A stretch of 64,000 bases of DNA from Hydractinia symbiolongicarpus (GCF_029227915.1 NC_079883.1:10788001-10852000), one strand, 5' to 3'; numbered from the stretch's first letter, positions 1 to 8,244 are shown. Program-made: numbers and translations. The notes: generated by a model from the sequence alone, not told the origin.

Positions 1-53
1 AAGCATTAACAAACTTTGAAGGGTACCCTCATGCTACGGTGCAGTTCCAACTC

Positions 54-218
54 ATACTTACCTGACGGGGAAGTAAAGACTGATCAATGAGGGTTTTCTT
101 CCAGAGTGAGGCTCTTGCATTGCACTACGCTTGGGCTGACCTCTGCGATTACTGCAAACGTCAGTAACTCGACCGTACAATTTCTGGTAGTGGGGGCCTG
201 CGTCCGCGCTCGCCCCCT
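54..218 (+). ncRNA. U1: U1 spliceosomal snRNA, copy 1
   Basis: U1 snRNA recognises 5' splice sites in the spliceosome. The 5' end ATACTTACCTG is the universal U1 start, whose ACTTACCT pairs with the 5' splice site. The stem-loop I loop contains GATCAATGAGG, close to the U1-70K binding loop. The stem-loop II loop carries ATTGCAC at 119-125, the U1A-binding sequence. The Sm site AATTTCTGG lies at 179-187, and a GC-rich terminal hairpin with GGGGGC/GCCCCC arms closes the 3' end. The length of about 165 nt matches the family (164 nt in human). The 3' end is placed by the end of stem IV and may be off by a few bases. No poly-T follows, as expected for a Pol II snRNA gene. Histone mRNAs here are intronless, so U1 is not needed for its neighbours' splicing. 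Confidence 0.95.
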
Positions 219-547
219 CCTTAAGTCAAAATGAATGAGCTTAGAAAAGTTGCGCGGCCAAATGTCGGTGGTGACTTAAACGCTAAGGTAAAACCTCGCT
301 TGGCTGTTACGAAACGTGATTGCGATATAAGTCCTCGGAAGGCGGCGGAATTTTATTTTATTTGCCATTCCGTCAGGGTTATTGGATGATCGGCAATAGA
401 TCGAGTTTGTATGCATTTGAAAGCTCTTTTTTCTCGTACTATCACCTGAAAATGTCGTAGGAAAATGTCATAGGAAACACTTTCAACAACCGCCACGTTC
501 CTTAATTGTTATAACAAGAAATATATCACAGCAAATGAAAATGAAAA
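219..547. other. U1-5S spacer
   Basis: A 329-bp spacer between the converging U1 and 5S genes. I see no open frame of interest. Just after U1, AAAATGAATGAG could be an snRNA 3' box (weak). A 13-bp tandem duplication, GAAAATGTC(G/A)TAG twice, lies near 450-475; one copy is lost in unit 12 at about 61545. The first 150 bp are GC-richer than the rest and nearly invariant among units. No RNA family is recognised. Confidence 0.6.
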
Positions 548-666
548 GCCTACGACACCGGGAGTTCCCAGGCGGTCCCCCATCCAAGTACTATCCCGGC
601 CCGACGATGCTTAACTTCCGTGATCAGACGAGAACGGTGTGTGTTCATCGTGGTATGGCCGTAGAC
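548..666 (-). rRNA. 5S: 5S ribosomal RNA, copy 1 (variant)
   Basis: 5S rRNA of the large ribosomal subunit, transcribed by Pol III. On the minus strand it starts GTCTACGGCCATACCACG and ends GTGTCGTAGGC. It contains the conserved internal segments AAGTTAAGCA (box A region) and TAGTACTTGGATGGGGGACC (loop E/box C region). The first and last bases pair to form helix I. A TTTT run at 544-547 follows the 3' end directly and is a normal Pol III terminator, repeated as a second TTTT a few bases on. This copy reads ACACACACCG where all other intact copies read ACACACCCG (about 636-646), so it is 119 nt against 118 nt. That falls in the helix III region and may be a true variant, a pseudogene mark or a sequencing error. 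Confidence 0.95.
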
Positions 667-825
667 ATTAGTAGGTGCAAATACGTGCAATTTATTTTGA
701 CGTTGTGATCAAATTTTTTTATTTAATTTCTTTGAGTTACTTAGGACAAGGCGTATGCATGGATTATCTATTAGACTTTAAGGTTATAGTTTTGTGAAAA
801 AAACAATGTTTTTTTAAAGATGTGT

Positions 826-841
826 GGCTATAAAAATAGCC
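826..841 (-). promoter_or_regulatory. Histone 3' stem-loop of H2A
   Basis: In mRNA sense GGCTAT-TTTT-ATAGCC, a 6-bp stem with a 4-nt loop, 22 nt past the H2A stop codon, followed by ACACA. This is the geometry of the replication-dependent histone mRNA end bound by SLBP (consensus GGCYCTTTTCAGRGCC). The same hairpin follows H4 (2354-2369), H3 (3664-3679) and H1 (3956-3971). Confidence 0.93.
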
Positions 842-863
842 GTTGTTTTCTGAGTGTAGCGGT

Positions 864-1244
864 TTACTTCTTCTGTCCTTTGTCGTTCTTCTTTGGGAGT
901 AAGACAGCTTGAATGTTTGGCAAAACACCACCAGCTGCAATGGTTACACCGCTCAAAAGTTTGTTTAATTCTTCATCATTACGAACAGCCAATTGTAAAT
1001 GTCTTGGAATAATCCTAGCTTTTTTGTTGTCTCTTGCTGCGTTACCAGCCAACTCCAATATCTCAGCAGATAAATATTCCAAGACGGCTGCTAAGTAAAC
1101 TGGTGCTCCAGATCCAATTCGGTTAGCATAGTGCCCTCTACGAAGGAATCTATGCACTCTACCGACTGGAAATTGAAGTCCAGCTCTTGAGGATCTTGTC
1201 TTGGCTTTAGCCTTAGCTTTTCCACCTTTTCCACGTCCAGACAT
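864..1244 (-). CDS. H2A: Histone H2A, copy 1
   Basis: Core histone that pairs with H2B in the nucleosome. The 126-aa protein starts [22 protein letters not shown], the typical H2A N-tail. The histone fold follows, with the RVHRFLRRG and [14 protein letters not shown] segments that supply L1 and the acidic patch. It has the docking-domain sequence around residues 100-115 and a lysine-rich end with LLPKK, the usual ubiquitination site region. No SQ(E/D) motif is present, so it is not H2A.X, and it lacks H2A.Z signatures. It is intronless and ends 22 nt before a histone stem-loop. It is divergent from H2B (284-bp shared promoter, 1245-1528), and its 3' end faces the 5S gene. Proteins in copies 2, 4, 7, 8, 9, 10 and 12 are identical. 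Confidence 0.98.
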   Translation of the reverse strand: MSGRGKGGKAKAKAKTRSSRAGLQFPVGRVHRFLRRGHYANRIGSGAPVYLAAVLEYLSAEILELAGNAARDNKKARIIPRHLQLAVRNDEELNKLLSGVTIAAGGVLPNIQAVLLPKKNDKGQKK

Positions 1245-1528
1245 AACTGCGATTTGATTTGTAAGTTAATACAAAAACGTACGAATATTTAACGTAAGTG
1301 TTAACGAAATAAACTTTACTCGTTTTTTCATCATAAAAATAGGATCGAAATCATGTTTTTTTAACCAATCATAATTAAGTATTAAACAAAAGATTTTTTT
1401 TTTAACCAATTAAATTGCGTATCGGCGTTTTCGGATCGAATTCGATCCGATTTTTTTACTTATAAACAAAAAGTTTTGACTTGCAGTTTAATGCTTATTT
1501 ACAAGTTAAGTAGCAAAAATTTTTAACC
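1245..1528. promoter_or_regulatory. Divergent H2A/H2B promoter
   Basis: A 284-bp AT-rich interval between two start codons. Towards H2B there are CCAAT at 1365-1369 and 1406-1410, a perfect 20-bp palindrome at 1431-1450, and TATAAA at 1461-1466, 63 bp before the H2B ATG. Towards H2A I see only loosely TATA-like AT runs near 1285-1292. The arrangement of CCAAT, palindrome and TATA is the same in every unit, including unit 11, where H2A itself is destroyed. Confidence 0.8.
1431..1450. promoter_or_regulatory. 20-bp perfect palindrome TCGGATCGAATTCGATCCGA
   Basis: A self-complementary sequence with no spacer, 11 bp upstream of the H2B TATAAA. It recurs in every H2A/H2B promoter. Its position suggests a dimeric transcription-factor site for coordinated H2A/H2B expression; the factor is unknown to me. 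Confidence 0.7.
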
Positions 1529-1933
1529 ATGTCTGACGCAGCAGCTAAAGGAGGAAAACAGGCACCTAAAGTAGCCAAGAAAGGTGAAAAAAGAGCCGGC
1601 AAAAAAGGAGGAAAGATTGGTGGAACTGGTGAAAAGAAACGCAAGAGAAAGAGAAAGGAAAGTTATGCTATTTACATCTACAATGTTTTGAAACAAGTTC
1701 ACCCAGATGTCGGAGTTTCAAGCAAAGCTATGAGCATCATGAACTCATTTGTCAACGACATCTTTGAGCGCATTGCTTCCGAAGCTTCGCGTTTGGCTCT
1801 TCAAAACAAAAAGTCGACCATCTCTTCTCGTGAAATTCAAACCGCAGTACGTCTTCTCTTGCCTGGAGAACTTGCAAAACACGCAGTCAGTGAAGGAACA
1901 AAAGCCGTCACAAAATACACAAGCAGCAAGTAA
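1529..1933 (+). CDS. H2B: Histone H2B, copy 1
   Basis: Core histone, partner of H2A. The 134-aa protein has an N-tail of about 43 residues, rich in Lys and Gly, ending in [11 protein letters not shown], which is longer than the vertebrate tail (126 aa in total). The histone fold runs from about residue 44: [39 protein letters not shown], then [20 protein letters not shown]. The C-terminal helix ends AVTKYTSSK, with the conserved ubiquitinated lysine in that motif. The start is fixed by the family-typical MSDAA and by TATAAA 63 bp upstream. It is tail-to-tail with H4. Its 3' stem-loop (1957-1972) differs in sequence from those of the other histones. AATAAA at 2025-2030 could serve as a backup polyadenylation signal. 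Confidence 0.98.
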   Translation: MSDAAAKGGKQAPKVAKKGEKRAGKKGGKIGGTGEKKRKRKRKESYAIYIYNVLKQVHPDVGVSSKAMSIMNSFVNDIFERIASEASRLALQNKKSTISSREIQTAVRLLLPGELAKHAVSEGTKAVTKYTSSK

Positions 1934-1956
1934 ACCAACGTCTACCAAACACAAAC

Positions 1957-1972
1957 GGTCTTTTTTAAGACC
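1957..1972 (+). promoter_or_regulatory. Histone 3' stem-loop of H2B (variant stem)
   Basis: GGTCTT-TTTT-AAGACC, 24 nt past the H2B stop. The stem is perfectly paired but differs from the GGCTAT/ATAGCC stem of the other four genes at three paired positions, each compensated on the other arm. It is followed by ACACATCTTTAAAAAAACATT, nearly the same downstream sequence as for H2A. Confidence 0.92.
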
Positions 1973-2353
1973 ACACATCTTTAAAAAAACATTTACTTGG
2001 CGTCACTACAAGTTAACCGAAGTTAATAAAACTTCTAAATAATGTGCTTAAGAACACTAGCCTACATTTAAAATACTTCCCCATGTGTGTGTGGATTAGC
2101 TTCACTTTTCATACGTATTATTAGCTGTACTTGCAGAAAAGACAAGTACATTGATCCATGTTATTGCTTACATTTAACTTAACCCAGCTTTTCACGGAAA
2201 CACTCCCAGGCAAATTAACCCTACAAAGTATTTCTAAATTTTTTTTGTGTCATATATGACATAGTATCGTATAGCAATAAATGTAACTGTGACAAGACTT
2301 TACACATTGTGTAATTTGGAAGCGTGCACAAAGTAATGTTTTAAAAGATTTGT
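1973..2353. other. H2B-H4 tail-to-tail spacer
   Basis: A 381-bp AT-rich spacer. It contains AATAAA (2025-2030), an inverted repeat TGTACTTG/CAAGTACA (2126-2133 and 2143-2150, 9-nt loop) and a 14-bp palindrome TGTCATATATGACA (2248-2261). No coding or RNA gene is recognised. The left part is downstream sequence of H2B, the right part that of H4. Confidence 0.6.
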
Positions 2354-2369
2354 GGCTATAAAAATAGCC
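2354..2369 (-). promoter_or_regulatory. Histone 3' stem-loop of H4
   Basis: Same 16-nt hairpin as for H2A, 24 nt past the H4 stop. In mRNA sense it is followed by ACAAATCTTTTAAAACATT. Confidence 0.93.
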
Positions 2370-2393
2370 GTTTTTGTTGAGCAATGACAACGC

Positions 2394-3642
<1,249 letters not shown>

Positions 3643-3663
3643 GCATCTTACCAAACAAAAAAC

Positions 3664-3679
3664 GGCTATTTTTATAGCC
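3664..3679 (+). promoter_or_regulatory. Histone 3' stem-loop of H3
   Basis: GGCTAT-TTTT-ATAGCC, preceded by AAAAAAC and followed by ACACATCCATAAAAAATATTA. The hairpin is as in H2A, H4 and H1; the downstream A-rich element is the most divergent of the five. Confidence 0.93.
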
Positions 3680-3955
3680 ACACATCCATAAAAAATATTA
3701 CGGCTAGCTTTTTATATCAAACTTTGTCCTGCTTTCTGTTTAAATTTTATGCTACATAAAAATTTTATGCTACATAAAGTTTGACAATGTTAAAAATATG
3801 AAGGGCAAGAAAAGTAAAAGCAAGAAAATAAGAAATTTAAAAACGAAAATACTTAAACTTAGGGAATCTAATCTTAAATTTACTCTTTTTTAACTGTTTA
3901 AGTGACTTAAACAAGTTTAACTTTGTACCAAGATAATGTTTTTTTGTAAATGTGT
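3680..3955. other. H3-H1 tail-to-tail spacer
   Basis: A 276-bp AT-rich spacer. It holds a perfect 18-bp tandem duplication AATTTTATGCTACATAAA (3743-3760 and 3761-3778), flanked by a 9-bp inverted repeat TCAAACTTT/AAAGTTTGA (3717-3725 and 3776-3784), and a dyad GTTTAAGT-G-ACTTAAAC (3896-3912). No gene is recognised. Confidence 0.6.
3743..3778. repeat. 18-bp tandem duplication
   Basis: Two perfect adjacent copies of AATTTTATGCTACATAAA, preserved in every unit; unit 10 has one substitution at about 56013. The duplication therefore predates the amplification of the array. Confidence 0.8.
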
Positions 3956-3971
3956 GGCTATAAAAATAGCC
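3956..3971 (-). promoter_or_regulatory. Histone 3' stem-loop of H1
   Basis: Same hairpin as for H2A, H3 and H4, 32 nt past the H1 stop. In mRNA sense it is followed by ACACATTTACAAAAAAACATTA. Its presence marks H1 as a replication-dependent linker histone. Confidence 0.92.
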
Positions 3972-4003
3972 GTTTGTTAATGTAATAGCCAGATACACAC
4001 AAA

Positions 4004-4555
4004 TTATTTTTTTGCGGTCTTCTTTGCTGCCTTTTTGGGAGTCTTTTTGACCTTCTTTGCTGCAGGTTTTTTAGCAACAGGCTTCTTTGTGGGTTTCTTA
4101 GCTGCTGGTTTCTTAGCCGAGGCTTTCTTTGTGGCAGGCTTCTTTGCTGCTTTCTTTGGCGTGCTCTTCTTTGCTGGCTTCTTTTTTGGTGTACTTTTCT
4201 TTGCAGTAGGCTTCTTTGCCGTTGGCTTTTTTGCTGCGGCCTTTTTCTTAGGTTTTTCTTTTTTTACCTGACCTAGCTTGAATGATCCAGAAGCACCAGT
4301 GCCTTTAGTTTGAATCAAATCGCCTGATGTTACTCCTCGTTTAAGAGCCATTTTCAGATGATGATCTGAGTTTTCAGCAACTTTGTAATTTGCATGAATA
4401 TATTTTGTAATAGCTTGGCGAGATGAACCACCGCGTTCCTTTAGGGTAGCGATAGCAGCCTTGATCATGTCCACATATTTAGGGTGATCAGCTGTCTTCT
4501 TTGCAGCAGGTTTCTTCTTGGGTGCGATTTTCTTTGGAGAAGCTGCTTCACTCAT
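4004..4555 (-). CDS. H1: Linker histone H1, copy 1
   Basis: Binds linker DNA at the nucleosome entry/exit site. The 183-aa protein has a short N-tail (1 to about 22) with one SPKK motif. The winged-helix GH5 domain runs from about 23 to 96: [30 protein letters not shown], then [11 protein letters not shown], then [11 protein letters not shown]. The lysine/alanine/proline-rich tail (about 97-183) has two STPKK motifs and several AKKP repeats. I place the start at MSEAASPKK, the usual H1 beginning, rather than at an in-frame ATG 27 nt upstream (4580-4582) that would add MDCCKKTLK. It is shorter than vertebrate H1 (about 210-220 aa). It is transcribed away from the RNA genes, with its own promoter (H1 box, E2F-like site). 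Confidence 0.95.
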   Translation of the reverse strand: MSEAASPKKIAPKKKPAAKKTADHPKYVDMIKAAIATLKERGGSSRQAITKYIHANYKVAENSDHHLKMALKRGVTSGDLIQTKGTGASGSFKLGQVKKEKPKKKAAAKKPTAKKPTAKKSTPKKKPAKKSTPKKAAKKPATKKASAKKPAAKKPTKKPVAKKPAAKKVKKTPKKAAKKTAKK

Positions 4556-4740
4556 TTTTAATGTTTTCTTACAACAATCCAACGATAAACGATGCTTGTT
4601 ATCACAGTAGAAGTATACTAAACATTACCGTGTAAATGAGATATAATTTAAGACGGTGAGAAGTATGCGGACGTAAAAGTACCACTCCCGGGAATTGATT
4701 TGGCGCGAAAACAGAAATGTGTGTTTCTGTACATCGTATA
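4556..4740 (-). promoter_or_regulatory. H1 promoter
   Basis: Read on the minus strand: AAACACA (4720-4726), the H1 box typical of replication-dependent H1 genes, then TTTCGCGCCA (4701-4710), an E2F-type site, then an AT-rich AAATTATAT near 4641-4649 in a TATA-like position about 90 bp before the ATG. The order and spacing are the same in every intact unit. In copy 2 the E2F-like site is damaged by a base loss (about 10550), inside the indel-rich block. Confidence 0.75.
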
Positions 4741-5134
4741 ATGTCCGTTTTGGGTGCCGCGACTATGCGAAAGCATGTTAATTTTTATTTGTAGTACGAC
4801 GCAATAGTCTGCAAGAGAAGCTGCTGGAGTTTGAGGTCTTCAGCATTACATCTAGTCTGTTAATTTGGGCTTCTTCCGCGCTCGTGTTAGGATTTTCATA
4901 AAGCGTTCTTTGGTTTGCGTTGCGTATGTCGGCCTACATCATCGACACGGCCTGTTTCCGGCTATTAGGAGCAATTCATATATTGGGCACTGCGTTTCGA
5001 CTTTTTTATTAGACCACAGTAAAAAAATTCACTCACAGAAGTCCCTTTCTTTCATGGCTACAAACACGAAGAATTCTGTCGTAAGTAAAACGAATGCGCA
5101 AGCCAAAATGACGATGGGGCGAAGTCATAAGCAT
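4741..5134. other. H1-promoter to tRNA spacer
   Basis: 394 bp, GC-richer than the histone spacers. No recognisable RNA or protein gene. Long open frames across it are not convincing: they run through the tRNA. Unit 7 lacks 56 bp of it (junction at about 39686) with no other obvious damage, which argues that at least that part is dispensable. Confidence 0.5.
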
Positions 5135-5207
5135 GGCCCTGTGGCCCAATGGATAAGGCATCTGACTACGAATCAGGGGATTCCAGGTTCGACTCCTGGC
5201 AGGGTCG
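5135..5207 (+). tRNA. trnR-ACG: tRNA-Arg (ACG anticodon), copy 1
   Basis: A 73-nt cloverleaf. The acceptor stem GGCCCTG/CAGGGTC has one G-U pair, with discriminator G. The D-stem is GCC/GGC with box A sequence TGGCCCAATGG. The anticodon arm TCTGA-CTACGAA-TCAGG has anticodon ACG, which would be modified to ICG and read CGU, CGC and CGA. The T-arm is CCAGG-TTCGACT-CCTGG with box B GGTTCGACTCC. There is no intron and CCA is not encoded. No oligo-T terminator follows; the first run of four or more T is near 5409, about 200 bp downstream. It closely resembles metazoan tRNA-Arg(ACG). Confidence 0.95.
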
Positions 5208-5529
5208 CACTGTCGCATTTCGGCTGCATGGTCTACTGTGTAACGCGCGCGCACGTTCTGGCGTAATGCGTTGATAAACGGAATGTACGCAGACATATTG
5301 GAAAGTAATATCACGCACTTAGTATCGTCGCCTTTGTTAGCATTCATGTAAGTTACCATCCACTCGCTACAGTCGCTCTCCATCCTACGGCTAAATCAAC
5401 AGCCGTGATTTTTACTATGTCGCCGTCCATCCGTACGCGGTGACAGTTGTAAGCTTTACAGTAACGTGACATGCTCCACAAGCAGTTACGGTGTGTGGAC
5501 GATGCCTATCATGGCAACGCTTGTTCTTT
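5208..5529. other. tRNA-U2 spacer with U2 promoter
   Basis: 322 bp, relatively GC-rich, with a CG-alternating stretch (ACGCGCGCGCAC) near 5250-5262. The 3' part should be the U2 promoter: CCACAAGCA at 5476-5484, 46-54 bp before U2, matches an element upstream of U1. Nothing else is recognised. Confidence 0.6.
5476..5484 (+). promoter_or_regulatory. Candidate PSE of U2
   Basis: CCACAAGCA at -54 to -46 of U2, followed by GTTAC. The same 9 bases occur at -57 to -49 of U1, followed by TTAAC. This is the position of the proximal sequence element bound by SNAPc in animal snRNA genes. The assignment is by position and sharing only. Confidence 0.65.
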
Positions 5530-5714
5530 ATCGCTTCTCGGCCTAATGGCTAAGATCAAGTGTAGTATCTGTTCTTATCAGTTTAATATCTGGTAGGCCA
5601 TTCTCTGAATGGTCAGTATATTAATCTGATTTTTGGCCTTGGGTCATGGAGGTGGATTCATTCACGCCGTGACCACGGGTTGCCTTGGTGTTGCACTATT
5701 ACCGATGGCGGCCC
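5530..5714 (+). ncRNA. U2: U2 spliceosomal snRNA, copy 1
   Basis: U2 snRNA pairs with the intron branch site and with U6. The 5' end ATCGCTTCTCGGCCTAATGG carries the U2/U6 helix and stem I. The branch-point recognition sequence GTAGTA is at nt 33-38 (5562-5567), followed by the invariant TCTGTTCTTATCAGTTTAAT of stem IIa. The Sm site ATTTTTGG is at 5629-5636. Stem-loop IV, GGTTGCC paired with GGCGGCC, closes the 3' end. The length of about 185 nt fits the family (188 nt in human); the 3' end is uncertain by a few bases. An A-rich tract CAATAAAAGAATAATAG about 10 bp downstream may be the 3' box. Confidence 0.96.
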
Positions 5715-5906
5715 ACATAAGCAATAAAAGAATAATAGCAGTCCTCTTTCCGACGGCACTCTGCATAGTCTACGGCGGGAACAAAACGCGTACACTGGGG
5801 GAGAATACAGCCTATGCCCCGCGACACGGCAGTTTATAACACACTCAAGCCACAAGCATTAACAAACTTTGAAGGGTACCCTCATGCTACGGTGCAGTTC
5901 CAACTC
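5715..5906. promoter_or_regulatory. U2-U1 spacer with U1 promoter
   Basis: 192 bp between U2 of unit 1 and U1 of unit 2, which point the same way. It starts with the possible U2 3' box and contains the U1 candidate PSE, CCACAAGCA, at 5850-5858 (-57 to -49). No TATA box lies between the element and U1, consistent with a Pol II snRNA promoter. Confidence 0.65.
5850..5858 (+). promoter_or_regulatory. Candidate PSE of U1 (copy 2)
   Basis: CCACAAGCA followed by TTAAC, 49-57 bp before the U1 start at 5907. It is shared with U2. The equivalent for copy 1 is cut by the window start, since base 1 falls inside it. Confidence 0.65.
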
Positions 5907-6071
5907 ATACTTACCTGACGGGGAAGTAAAGACTGATCAATGAGGGTTTTCTTCCAGAGTGAGGCTCTTGCATTGCACTACGCTTGGGCTGACCTCTGCG
6001 ATTACTGCAAACGTCAGTAACTCGACCGTACAATTTCTGGTAGTGGGGGCCTGCGTCCGCGCTCGCCCCCT
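5907..6071 (+). ncRNA. U1: U1 snRNA, copy 2
   Basis: Same sequence features as copy 1; complete with its upstream element at 5850-5858. Confidence 0.95.
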
Positions 6072-6400
6072 CCTTAAGTCAAAATGAATGAGCTTAGAAA
6101 AGTTGCGCGGCCAAATGTCGGTGGTGACTTAAACGCTAAGGTAAAACCTCGCTTGGCTGTTACGAAACGTGATTGCGATATAAGTCCTCGGAAGGCGGCG
6201 GAATTTTATTTTATTTGCCATTCCGTCAGGGTTATTGGATGATCGGCAATAGATCGAGTTTGTATGCATTTGAAAGCTCTTTTTTCTCGTACTATCACCT
6301 GAAAATGTCGTAGGAAAATGTCATAGGAAACACTTTCAACAACCGCCACGTTCCTTAATTGTTATAACAAGAAATATATCACAGCAAATGAAAATGAAAA

Positions 6401-6518
6401 GCCTACGACACCGGGAGTTCCCAGGCGGTCCCCCATCCAAGTACTATCCCGGCCCGACGATGCTTAACTTCCGTGATCAGACGAGAACGGGTGTGTTCAT
6501 CGTGGTATGGCCGTAGAC
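6401..6518 (-). rRNA. 5S: 5S rRNA, copy 2
   Basis: 118 nt, the majority 5S form in this array (ACACACCCG in the helix III region), with a TTTT terminator directly after the 3' end. Confidence 0.96.
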
Positions 6519-6715
6519 ATTAGTAGGTGCAAATACGTGCAATTTATTTTGACGTTGTGATCAAATTTTTTTATTTAATTTCTTTGAGTTACTTAGGACA
6601 AGGCGTATGCATGGATTATCTATTAGACTTTAAGGTTATAGTTTTGTGAAAAAAACAATGTTTTTTTAAAGATGTGTGGCTATAAAAATAGCCGTTGTTT
6701 TCTGAGTGTAGCGGT

Positions 6716-7096
6716 TTACTTCTTCTGTCCTTTGTCGTTCTTCTTTGGGAGTAAGACAGCTTGAATGTTTGGCAAAACACCACCAGCTGCAATGGTTACA
6801 CCGCTCAAAAGTTTGTTTAATTCTTCATCATTACGAACAGCCAATTGTAAATGTCTTGGAATAATCCTAGCTTTTTTGTTGTCTCTTGCTGCGTTACCAG
6901 CCAACTCCAATATCTCAGCAGATAAATATTCCAAGACGGCTGCTAAGTAAACTGGTGCTCCAGATCCAATTCGGTTAGCATAGTGCCCTCTACGAAGGAA
7001 TCTATGCACTCTACCGACTGGAAATTGAAGTCCAGCTCTTGAGGATCTTGTCTTGGCTTTAGCCTTAGCTTTTCCACCTTTTCCACGTCCAGACAT
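6716..7096 (-). CDS. H2A: Histone H2A, copy 2
   Basis: 126-aa protein identical to copy 1. Stem-loop at 6678-6693. Confidence 0.98.
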   Translation of the reverse strand: MSGRGKGGKAKAKAKTRSSRAGLQFPVGRVHRFLRRGHYANRIGSGAPVYLAAVLEYLSAEILELAGNAARDNKKARIIPRHLQLAVRNDEELNKLLSGVTIAAGGVLPNIQAVLLPKKNDKGQKK

Positions 7097-7380
7097 AACT
7101 GCGATTTGATTTGTAAGTTAATACAAAAACGTACGAATATTTAACGTAAGTGTTAACGAAATAAACTTTACTCGTTTTTTCATCATAAAAATAGGATCGA
7201 AATCATGTTTTTTTAACCAATCATAATTAAGTATTAAACAAAAGATTTTTTTTTTAACCAATTAAATTGCGTATCGGCGTTTTCGGATCGAATTCGATCC
7301 GATTTTTTTACTTATAAACAAAAAGTTTTGACTTGCAGTTTAATGCTTATTTACAAGTTAAGTAGCAAAAATTTTTAACC

Positions 7381-7781
<401 letters not shown>

Positions 7782-8244
7782 ACCAACGTCTACCAAACAC
7801 AAACGGTCTTTTTTAAGACCACACATCTTTAAAAAAAACATTTACTTGGCGTCACTACATGTTAACCGAAGTTAATAAAACTTCTAAATAATGTGCTTAA
7901 GAAACACTAGCCTACATTTAAAATACTTCCCCATGTGTGTGGTGGATTAGCTTCACTTTTCATACGTATTATTAGCTGTACTTGCAGAAAAGACAAGTAC
8001 ATTGATCCATGTTATTGCTTACATTTAACTTAACCCAGCTTTTCACGGAAACACTCCCAGGCAAATTAACCCTAAAAAGTATTTCTAAATTTTTTTTGTG
8101 TCATATATGACATAGTATCGTATAGCAATAAATGTAACTGTGACAAGACTTTACACATTGTGTAATTTGGAAGCGTGCACAAAGTAATGTTTTAAAAGAT
8201 TTGTGGCTATAAAAATAGCCGTTTTTGTTGAGCAATGACAACGC

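Noticed and set aside
2025-2030. AATAAA after H2B as the main polyadenylation signal
   Set aside because: The histone stem-loop at 1957-1972 lies upstream and is the expected end; AATAAA is frequent by chance in such AT-rich DNA. Kept only as a possible backup.
3717-3745. CAAACTTTGTCCTGCTTTCTG as a U7 snRNA-like Sm site plus start of a hairpin
   Set aside because: Resembles the U7 Sm site AATTTGTCTAG only loosely, and no GC-rich terminal hairpin follows.
4035-4271. Hydrophobic Phe/Ala/Gly-rich frame (+) resembling membrane segments
   Set aside because: Antisense of the lysine/alanine/proline-rich H1 tail; AAG and GCA codons read backwards give Phe, Leu and Ala. An artefact of composition.
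4586-4597. ACAAGCATCG on the minus strand near H1, similar to the U1/U2 element
   Set aside because: Only 8 bases match and it lies in the H1 leader, not at -50 of any RNA gene.
4865-5266. 133-codon open frame (+) repeated in nearly every unit
   Set aside because: It runs through the tRNA gene and is preserved only because the whole repeat is homogenised. No protein domain, and it is broken without consequence in units 2 and 7.
5033-5383. 116-codon open frame (-) antisense to the tRNA
   Set aside because: Antisense shadow of the tRNA and its flanks; no recognisable protein features.
5633-5855. Two overlapping frames of 65-68 codons at the U2 3' end
   Set aside because: They overlap the U2 snRNA and its downstream promoter region; no domain, and conservation is explained by U2 and homogenisation.
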